From Chrysomallon squamiferum (Eukaryota > Mollusca > Gastropoda > Neomphalida > Peltospiridae): 34,447 nt of DNA. A program made the translations under genes and the position numbers. This document shows positions 13,257 to 22,322 of this stretch, one piece after another; the stretch's first letter is position 1, and the number at the start of each line of letters is the position of its first letter. Under the pieces are notes generated by a model. The model saw only the letters and a list, made by a program, of their open reading frames with translations. It did not search any database and was not told the origin of the DNA. The stretch spans positions 19,544,591-19,579,037 of the forward strand of contig CM022669.1 of the NCBI GenBank assembly GCA_012295275.1, given 5' to 3'.

Positions 13257-13510
13257 GTGATTTTTAAATATTTTTTAATTTATTATTATTATTATTTTTT
13301 TTTTTTTTACAATGAACAGAAGCTGAATATGCAGATACACAAAAGAAAACTATCATACCACTTCAGATGGAGACAGGTTACAAACCTGATGGTTGGCTTG
13401 GAATTATCATAGGAGCTAAACTATTTTATGACTTCAGTGGCAAATATTCATTTGATGAAAAAATAAAGGGCCTCATAAAGGAGCTTGGAAGTAGTGGAAA
13501 AACTTGTTGA
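7699..13510 (+). CDS. Gene A: Cys4 zinc finger-TIR domain protein, 212 aa, 5 exons
   Basis: Exons: 7699-7708, 10923-11108, 11541-11632, 12105-12264, 13320-13510. They sum to 639 bases in one frame. Exon 1 codes only Met-Ala-Ser plus one base (ATGGCTTCAG, donor GTAAGA) and is phase-compatible with exon 2. It was chosen because it is retained in unit B. Exon 2 carries a Cys4 finger (CSLCGYKN..., then CFRCGRTN) of RanBP2/zinc-ribbon type, with 11 residues between the Cys pairs, followed by an acidic linker. Exons 3-5 form a TIR domain: IMISYAWTD (beta A), then ANYHVWMDVDNMKGSTLQAM, AVVLVCMSSGY, and KPDGWLGIIIGAKLFYDFSG. TIR domains signal by assembly or cleave NAD+. Here the putative catalytic Glu position is Gln. 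The protein ends GSSGKTC and stop because the splice donor used in gene B is mutated (GT to GA). Exon 1 is the least certain part. Confidence 0.8.
9389..9597. repeat. Poly-T tract and (AAT)n microsatellite
   Basis: A poly-T run at 9389-9419, interrupted by one C, and an AAT repeat at 9566-9597, both in intron 1 of gene A. Confidence 0.85.
10218..10290. repeat. (TTTA)n/(ATT)n microsatellite
   Basis: ATTT repeats passing into a long ATT run in intron 1 of gene A. Apparent poly-Tyr or poly-Leu frames here are repeat artefacts. Confidence 0.9.
10859..10910. repeat. (TATC)n-(TA)n repeat at the zinc finger exon acceptor
   Basis: TATC and TA repeats followed by a T-rich, C-rich tract that ends in the AG acceptor at 10921-10922 of gene A exon 2. 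Confidence 0.8.
10923..11108 (+). other. Cys4 zinc finger exon of gene A (exon 2)
   Basis: 186-base exon bounded by phase 1 introns, so it can be inserted or skipped without breaking frame. It encodes CxxC - 11 residues - CxxC, then a Ser/Asp-rich stretch (NESDSDINDLSA) and a basic-hydrophobic helix-like end (TRLIDLVTKLKIRHG). RanBP2 fingers normally have 10 residues between the Cys pairs, so the family assignment is approximate. Its 3' half resembles the linker exon of gene B. Confidence 0.75.
11149..11450 (+). repeat. AGT/GTA-rich low-complexity tract in intron 2 of gene A
   Basis: Imperfect AGT/GTA trinucleotides begin soon after the exon 2 donor, on the sense strand only. The same kind of tract follows other exons of both genes. 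Confidence 0.8.
12283..12375 (+). repeat. AGT-rich tract after the second TIR exon of gene A
   Basis: Starts about 20 bases downstream of the donor at 12265. It is the counterpart of the longer tract at 19291-19495 in gene B. Confidence 0.8.
13187..13253. repeat. (AAT)n microsatellite
   Basis: Long pure AAT/TAA run in the intron before the third TIR exon of gene A. Confidence 0.95.
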
Positions 13511-13743
13511 TTTTGCTGGCAGCTTTTTCAGTTACACAGTGTAAGGATTAATTCATCTTTCTTTTTTACACAGACTCAAAAATTAAATCATGTAATATTG
13601 TAATGAGTGATGTGAGTAACACTTACACCACACAACAGTTTTGCCACCTAAACAGAAATAATGAATGTGTGTCAGCTGTTTACTGAGAAAATACTGTGTG
13701 TATCAATCATGATTATTTCTTAATATATTTCCATGTGAAAATT

Positions 13744-13749
13744 AATAAA
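13744..13749 (+). promoter_or_regulatory. Candidate polyadenylation signal of gene A
   Basis: AATAAA, 234 bases past the gene A stop. A second AATAAA lies at about 13805. Most of this 3' region was intron in the ancestral gene, since the same sequence is intronic in gene B. Confidence 0.4.
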
Positions 13750-14280
13750 TGTGAGTTATTATAAATTGTAACCACTTTTACTTAAAGTTATACCAAGACA
13801 TTTAATAAAATGTGTGCTAGCATATTCAAAATAAATGAAAATACAAAAGTAAAATGTAATAATTGTCTTGTCTTTAATATTTAACATCTTAATTATTATT
13901 TTTAGTAAATATATTGAAGTGAAAGTAACAAGCCTAAACTAATTAATTACCGATCTGAGCTGATCTGTACCTCATATAAGTGAAACCATTATTAACCAAA
14001 TATAAAAATGTTTACTTTCACTAACAGTTATTTAAGGTCCTGTCATGTCAAGGGCCAAAGTGGCATCCTTGATCACTCAGAATGTTCCTTAAATTCGAGT
14101 TAGCAGTTGCTATATATGGTCATGTCACATGACCATACGATATGCTAACGAAAGCTCCCGGTATGAGGCAATCATCTTAGCCTATGTTGCTAGGACTTGC
14201 CCCTTTCGATTACTTTTACGAACCACTTACTTTAAAAATATTAAATACTGACCAGTGACCTTTATAAAATAGGAAACAAT

Positions 14281-14544
14281 GGTTATTATTTCTCTATTCT
14301 ACAGACTTCCCAACCTAAAACTTTGCCATCCTCAGCAACACAAAAAGGTTTAATAATATTTTTAGTTTACATAGTAAAATCTCTCATATATCTCTGTCTC
14401 TCACAATTCGAAGAGCCTAAATGTTTTTTACAACCTTTTTATTACATAAATAATAATAATAATAAAATAATAATTAAATAATAATTAAATACTTTTTTTA
14501 AAAAGTATAAAATTATATGTCTTAGATATGTAAATACTATGATA
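14281..14544. other. Junction between duplication units A and B
   Basis: Sequence between the last clear similarity to the gene B intron (about 14275) and the first similarity to PRCC intron 1 (about 14545). It is AT-rich with AAT-type repeats at 14450-14490. The duplication breakpoint lies here. No gene seen. Confidence 0.6.
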
Positions 14545-14547
14545 TAC

Positions 14548-14780
14548 CTCTTAACTGCGTATCAGTAGGCAAACTGCCTTCGCGTGGCTGAAGTTCACTT
14601 CCAGTGATTGGTTAACAGTGGTTTGTCGGTATTGATCAAGGATATCGAAATCGACAACGTTTCATCTTCGTCACTGACTCAGCCAATACATCAGTACATG
14701 TACACGAAATATCTGCTTAACTGTATCATCATCATCACTATCCTGACTTTCATCACTGGAATCATATGCTACCAGTGATA
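14548..14780 (-). pseudogene. Relic PRCC exon 1 (duplicated copy)
   Basis: The minus strand reads SLVAYDSSDESQDSDDDD, nearly the PRCC N-terminus. The start codon is replaced (the + strand has TAA at 14778-14780 where the real gene has CAT), and small indels then break the frame. The donor sequence GAG|GTATAT is retained. No other PRCC exon follows, because gene A lies downstream on this strand. This is a dead by-product of the duplication. Confidence 0.9.
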
Positions 14781-15746
14781 ATGTAAATTGTAAAACAAAC
14801 GATAAATGTATGAACAAACTAAATGTACGTTTTTTCTCAATACACTGATTATATTTTATTGAGGCGCAACGTAAATAGTTTAGTATTACTAGTATATTTC
14901 GATTATTGTTGTAAATCCCCTTTTTGAAGCTGGGTAACCCATTTTTATTCCGTGTACGAATATGCGATCATTCGTGTCAGTGTATGCGCGCGAGAGGTAC
15001 GAATGGTAGTGTGTTACTATGTTTAGTTTCATGTTTTATGCCCGCTGAGAAAAAGTGAAATTCTGGTATATAGCACCTGGTCCACTATTTTTAGGATAAA
15101 AACAATTTAATGCATGATGTGGATTTGATAACTTAACTCTACTTTCACACAATTTCAAAATTATATTGAAGCGTTCACTTTGAACTGTTATTGTATATTT
15201 TTAACTGGACTGCACTGTTAGATTTTCTCTGGTAGTGAACCGATCACTTTTCTATGATTTTCAAAATTTCGAATATAATGAAAATGTTTTGGCCGTATGT
15301 TATTCCATTTTTAATAATTTATAGAACCTATAATGTATTAATTCTTATTGTTGTTTTGTTGTTGTTGTTGTTGTTATTATTATTATTAACATATTATGTC
15401 TTTCAACACTTTTTGTTAAAATAATTACATTAATTTACAAGTTACAAATGTATAATTTATGCGTTTCTGTTATTTGTGATTTTAAACAGTAACAGAAATG
15501 TATTGTTAAAAATATTTATAATTATGTTTGCTTTTCCTTAATTTACATACAATTTTCCAATGATTTATTAAAACTGGTGTAAACATTAAAATAACAACAA
15601 CAATCCTTGATCAGTCGAAGAAAACGTGTTGAGTTGAACAGACTAAATGCATTTTTCGACCATTTAAATTAGAGAAATTAAAAATCAAAAAACAAAAACA
15701 ATAACTTACCCGAATGTAAGAAAGGCCGAACAACAACCACAATAAC

Positions 15747-15781
<35 letters not shown>

Positions 15782-15818
15782 GAAGAAGAAGAAGAAGAAG
15801 AAGAATAGTAATAATAAC

Positions 15819-15884
<66 letters not shown>

Positions 15885-15885
15885 A

Positions 15886-15920
<35 letters not shown>

Positions 15921-16251
15921 CATTCTCATAAGAATTAATTATTATCACCTGTTTTTCTTCCCTCCCACTAAGGCTCATCACTTATTTACTTATGACTTAA
16001 AATAAATCCTGTTCTACTATTATTTACTGCTATAGCGACATTGACATAAGGATGTGTACACTATCGGTTACTCGGCAATTAAGAAGTTTGAACATAGTAA
16101 CGCAAATATTTACTGGTTCCGGTTTAGCAATGACACACTGTCCTTAACTTTTATGTTTGTGATTATTTCTTTTAAGAAACAATATCAGTACTGTTGAAAA
16201 ATTTACAGTCGTAACAGTTAAAGGATTGCGAAACTGAGTTCATTTTATTAC
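14781..16251. promoter_or_regulatory. Duplicated intergenic/promoter region upstream of gene B
   Basis: Diverged copy of 5860-7698, keeping the GCGCGCGAGA-like stretch near 14985. It presumably supplies the promoter of gene B. The copy of the repeat site near 6920 has expanded here into a large AAT/AAG array. Confidence 0.45.
15744..15919. repeat. Compound (AAT)n-(AAG)n microsatellite
   Basis: Two blocks of AAT repeats alternate with two blocks of AAG repeats. Frames reading poly-Tyr, poly-Ser or poly-Ile are artefacts of this array. Confidence 0.97.
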
Positions 16252-19200
16252 ATGGCTTCGGGTAAGAAAACCTTTTAAATTGAATACGTATCTTCCGATG
16301 CTAAAATATTTTAAATTTTATTTTATACGTCATATATATTTGTAAATGACAGTTATTACATTATTCATATATTCATAAAAAACGAATTAATTAATTAATC
16401 CAGATGGTTAGGAAAAATAAAAGTTTCTCCAAAACAAAAATATGTTCTCAAATAATTCATTCACTTTTTCGTTGCAAGTGAAGGTCATATTTTTCTAACA
16501 TTCCACTACATCAGAATTTTCTAGAGACTCGTTCTCTTTGGTCAAAAGATCTGTCAGCAGCAATCCACTGCATTCAAGAAACGTTGTAAATAAAAAATTG
16601 TGAATTTTTTTGAGAAAGTCATCTTTATTTTCATCCACCCAACATACCCAGGGGGAGAAAGAATAATTATTATTTGTATGACAAGATATATATTTAAAGT
16701 GCTTTAATAATTTTTTCATAAATCAGGACATTCAGGCCTGTAGCCTATTTGCAGTCAGCTCTTTCAAAATGTCTGACTTGATAAAGTTGGATAATAATCT
16801 GGTAGCCAGGTGTTTCTGTTCATCACGAAGTTTGCCCATAATAGTGCCTTTACGCTGAGACGTGATCCCCCGTTTCTTTAGATGACATAAAACTAAGGAA
16901 AAAAACGAAAAAACACAAAATAAAACCCATAACCCCAGCTTATCATTTATATATGCATTGCAATGGAGACCGGGACAGGTTGAGTTACGTGTAGGCATTT
17001 TAACCTCTAATTCAAATACAGATCGAGAAAGAAAATCTTATAGTGGAGTAAATGAAACTTTCATGATTTAGGAGCAATTACAAATGTTTGAAATTCTCGT
17101 TTAATCATTAATGGTTAAAGACAAACACCCAAACTGGCATGTTGGGTCATCTTAATGTCGTCTTAGGGCAGTGTAACGTGTATAAAAATAAGCACAAAAT
17201 TTGGAATTTATTTCAAAGTAACTTGGAAATCAAGTGATAAACATTTGAATCAAAACCAACAACAATAAAATCGTATAATGAAGATAAAAGAAAATGTGCA
17301 TTGTCACTCGATAATTTGGTACAAAGGCATGAGTGTAACTTTTCTCTCTTTTTTTTCTCCACATATGATGGCTCTGTTAGACTGGAAAACAGTTTTTAAT
17401 GTAAAATATACACGAAAATAAATTTAAAACATAATGGCTTTATGGCGGTCGGGTGAGCGTTGATACATTTAAGACAGTGTATTTTACACACAATAAATAT
17501 ATAGAAAAACAAAATCAAAGGGTACAAGCATAGCCAGAGCTACAGCTTGTTATAAGATATATCTTGACGATTTACATCCTATTTTCTTCAAGCTGTAAGA
17601 GATCGAACCAAGGAATGAATCTGGAAAAACTTAAACAGCATCTCTATGTTAAATGCTTGAAATCTGTGCATTTTCATGCTTCTGTTTGTGAATTTGTAAA
17701 AGATACGAGCTTGAGAATCCGGACACACACACACAAACATATAAATTTTAATTTTTTTTAAATTTTCTCTGGCTGGAAATGTATTCTTTGTGCATACACA
17801 GATAATTTTGAAAAGACGACAAAATGTTTCCGTTGTGGACAAATTAATTTCTCTGTGACATCAAACGAATCTGACACTGAAATTTATGATTTATGGGCGA
17901 TGCTGCATCGACACTCTTCTAAGAATTCAAGTAGTTTATAGTAGTCATTGTAGATTGTAGCCGCTGTAGCAGTAGTAGTAAAAGTCTATATCTTATGAGT
18001 AGTAGTAGTAGTAATTGTAGTAGCAGTAGTGGTAATAGAAGTAGTAGTAGTAGCAATATCTGTTGATAATTACTTGTGGTTATTGCAGTAGTAATGGTTC
18101 TAACAGTAATAATAGTAGTAGAAGTAGTGGTAATGGTATATGCTATAGTAATAGTAGTAGTAGCAGTAGTGGTAAAAGTATTAATAGTAAAAATAGAGGT
18201 GGTAGTAGAGGTAGGTCTAGAAGTAGCAGAGGTAGTAGTACTAATAGATGTAGTTGCAATAGTAAGAGCTGAAGTAACAGATAAACAAATATTTTTGAAA
18301 CTATATTTTGTAATAATAAATAAATCAATAAATCAATAAATCAATAAATAATAATAATAATCAAAATAATAACAACAACAACAACAACAACAATAGAAAC
18401 AAGCATAATCAAATTAATAATAATAAGTTTGGAAGCTAATATAAAAAAGTACTGATGGTAATTGCAAGATATTTGTATTAGTAAATTACTTATGACCTAT
18501 ATTGTTTTAACGTTTAATCCAGAGGCTCAGAAAATGACTGCTACACCAGAAAAGAAACCCACAAGGCTCATTATGATAAGCTATGCATGGGATGATAAAA
18601 AGAAGGTCATACAGGTAAAAAACATAAAAAATATATGCTTGAATATGTGTATACCTGAGAGACCATGTTTACGTGTGTGTATATCTATGTATGTATATAG
18701 ATTTTTTCTTCATTTTGTTTTTGAGTACATTGATATTATCCATATATGAAGATGTTACATAAATCTATGTATATTTGTATGCGTGTGTGTCTGTATGTGT
18801 GTATATGCCTATTTATATCTGTATGTTTATTGACATGAATGCTTGGCTGTGAACAACACATTCAATTATTTATTGCTTTTATTGAATTATTTACTTCAGC
18901 TTACTGAAGAAATGTATCTGTTCTTTACTAAAACCTCTTTTTTTTCTAAGTAGTCTGCTTTATAAAAGATATTTAAAAATAGTTAATTTTCCTGTTATAA
19001 TACAATATTTAAATTTAAACTATTTCAGTTTTCAATTTAAAGATTATTTATATTGATGGAAGCTTGTACACACAAAATGTTAAAATTTGTTATTTTATAA
19101 TCAGAGCTATGTACTCTTGTTTGCTTCTCAGGTAAAAGAGGCTCTGAAGAGAGCTAATTTCCATGTGTGGATGGATAGGACAACAAGAATGGATCCTCTG

Positions 19201-22200
19201 TAGAGGCAATGGCAGAAGCTGTTGAAAACGCTGCTGTGGTTCTTATGTGTATGTCACGCAGCTACAAGGGAAGTGGTAACTGTAAACGAGGTTAGTAGTA
19301 GTGGTGACTATGCTGGTAGCATTAATAGTAGTAGTAGCAACAGTAGTAGCAGTAATGGTAGTGAGGTAGTAGTGGTGGCAGCAGCAGTAGTTGTAGTAGT
19401 AGTGGTGGCAGCAGCAGTAGTTGTAGTAGTAGTGGTGGCAGCAGCAGTAGTTGTAGTAGTAGTGGTGGCAGCAGTAGTATTATTAGTAGTAGTGGGGCAC
19501 AACATCAATTCATCTTCATATAATTCTTTAAATTAGATTGATGTTTTTATCACACCTACATGATTGTGAAAATGAAACCATTTTTTCTCTCTTATTGCGA
19601 TAAAATATATTCTCTAGAGCACTGTTTGGAGAATAAACCAGCACGATACTGACTTTGTCTCTATTTTCCTTTCACTCAATTATCAATTGCTTGAAATAAT
19701 CTCAGATGAAACCTTCATGGCCAAACCGTATTACTTATTGTTGAAGTATTCCATAAAAATGTTCTGTGACATATTGTATCATCCTTTTCCCTACACCTGC
19801 ATGGTGGGATTCACAGGAAGCATTAAAAATCCACTGTGTATTCTTTTCCAGCACCATGAACATCTAAATATATAAATATATCAACAAAGTATCTTACTAC
19901 ACTGCATCCTTTTTTTTATCATAAAATTTCCAAAAATAATCCACATCCGCTCTAGTGAATGGTGGTTGATCGGGCAGCAATCAATAATCAGGAAGATTTG
20001 CCATTTTCTTTTCTTTTGCTTAACTCTGAATTCGTGAGACACTGCATATTTGTAAACAATTTGCTTGGCTAATGTTCCTTCACCTTCTTTACAATGCGTT
20101 TATCTTTTATGTGCCAGCACTGTGTTTTTTTCCCATATGATCCACAATGTTACGTCTGTACAAATGATGACGCACAAGAATCTTTTGTTAAACAGATTTG
20201 TTCATTCAAAATTTAAGATTGTCTTTAGCTATTACCAACCAACAAATTATCGTTTTGAGTGTTGTCCATGAAGAAAAATAATTAACAAATGTGTCCATAG
20301 TTCCTGATTATTTATTTACCACAGATACACTTACACTTCCTTATCATTAGCAATGAATGTAAGAAATTTCTTCAGCTTTATACCAAAATCAATTGTTTTC
20401 CTGAGAAAGGGAGGCCCTTGAAACGAAAACTGTGTATAAAGGACCGCTTCAAGTTTTACCCAAATTGAAGCTGCATAGCATCTATCAGTTCTATTCCTGG
20501 TATAATTACTATCTTTTTAGAGATGCAGTTGTTTCTTTTTTCGTGCAAGTGAATAATGAATGCCACCACATTCAATCAATAAATGCAGATAAGCTATCAG
20601 ATCATAACCCTTACAACTAGCATAAGAACGTGTGTAATTCAAAGGAAATGACCTTACCAAAGATGTCTGTGTGTAACATCTATGGAATTCCACATTATCG
20701 GTCTCTGCTAGATCTTCTGTCCAGTGATGCCAGTTCACAAGATTAATACCTGTAATCCCTTCACCCCTAATTATTATTACCATCATCTTTCCTTCATTCT
20801 GGAACATCAAAGTGTATTGATTGGCGAACTATCACATCCAATCACTTCAATTGTTGAGTTTCCTAAGCAGCAAGAATGTCAGTTCTTTCTATGGAAGAGT
20901 GCAAATGCTCTTCATTCAGTATATAGTTGGAACCAAGGATAACATTCCACAACATCCAACCAACGTGTGAATTAGTAGCATGTCGACTATACATAGCTCT
21001 TATTTTACTTCAATTAGTGAGTAGGTATCTGGAGCATTAATACCTATGACCATGCCTACATCTCTCCGTCTCTCTGGCAACTCAACTTCATGAAGATAAG
21101 TCTAACAAGAAATGTCTTTCATCAAAGGAATATGACGTGTAGTAACAGATATTTTATGTTTTATTTACAGCTTGGACAAACTCACAACATTTTCACAGCT
21201 TCGATTACAAATCTCAGTTGTTCCTGTAGCTTAAGTGGTCACCCATTGTATTGAGTGTAACTTTTAACTGTTTATCATTATCGCCAAATTTAGTCATTTT
21301 GTCTTTGATAAGGAAACGAGCATTTGTATTTAAACTGTTTTAACTTTAACAGGAATAATGGCCCTTATATCGCTGGTAAGATAGCCATAATATGCTGTCG
21401 TAATAGCATTTAGCTTTGAATCTTCCTTTCTTTTAATGTCCACACGAGAAATGGTCTGATGTTTTCCTTTACAAATAGAACATTCAGTATGAGTTTTACA
21501 GTTTTTGTTACATGTGGACAGGTTTAAAACATCTAAAACATACACCTATTTATTTAAAAAATCCCTCTGGTTTTTAACGGTAAGTGCTATAAATTTGTCA
21601 CATTCACTGAGAAAATGTAATGAATCATACAGAAGTCATCTGATATTCCCCCACTTATCACGAAGGTAGAAATGTAACTTCATCACCGACATTTTCACGC
21701 TGTCTGTATATTCAAACAGATTCAAGACTTTAGAGTCTCTACATTTGAGTGTATTATCACAATCAATCAATAGTATCCCAAAGTCATCCATTTCTTTTTA
21801 AGCCCAGAAACTTGTTCATTATTGTCTTCAGTAAAATAATTAACCTCCAGTACTTTTAATGCTGATGGTTTGCCCTGTTCTGCATCGAAGTGATTCTAAG
21901 CTTGGTGTACTTTGTTAACATTTCCAGACGTGTACTGTTCTGGATAACTCATCCTCTCATCAACAGTGTGTGTGTTGTTAACCGCTAGTACTAACACATG
22001 AACCGTTTTTTGTAAGGCAGTGAATCACCACCACAGTTAACTATTTCTTGAGTTGGTCGTTTTTTTTTAACAAAATTAATGCACAACTGACAGATTATAT
22101 AATTGTTGTTCTGTTTACAAGTTTCCTTTCTGTCAGCCATTTTAGTATTAATAGTAGTAATGGTAGTAGAGGGGTAGAAATTGTGGCAGTGATGGTTATA

Positions 22201-22263
22201 GTAGAAGAATCATAGTGTTATTATTAATAGTAAGAGTAGTAATATTATTATTATTGTTCTTGC

Positions 22264-22322
<59 letters not shown>

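Larger units (their letters stand above)
5600..14280. repeat. Tandem segmental duplication, unit A
   Basis: First copy of a block that starts in PRCC intron 1, includes PRCC exon 1 and the shared intergenic region, and runs through gene A into the sequence past its third TIR exon. It is colinear with unit B: PRCC exon 1 (5637-5859 with 14548-14780), the exon 1 region (7400-8130 with 15950-16690), intron sequence (10020-10110 with 17612-17706), the three TIR exons, and the tail (13600-14275 with 22965-23600). Boundaries are approximate because the copies have diverged and each has its own insertions. Confidence 0.85.
16262..18522 (+). other. First intron of gene B (exon 1 to first TIR exon)
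   Basis: Contains intron sequence shared with unit A (16270-16690 and 17612-17706), a B-only insertion with a minus-strand ORF, the relic zinc finger exon, and an AGT-rich tract. No further coding exon was found. Confidence 0.6.

Noticed and set aside
15678-15981. Poly-Tyr/Ser/Ile/Leu frames
   Set aside because: Pure translation of AAT/AAG microsatellites.
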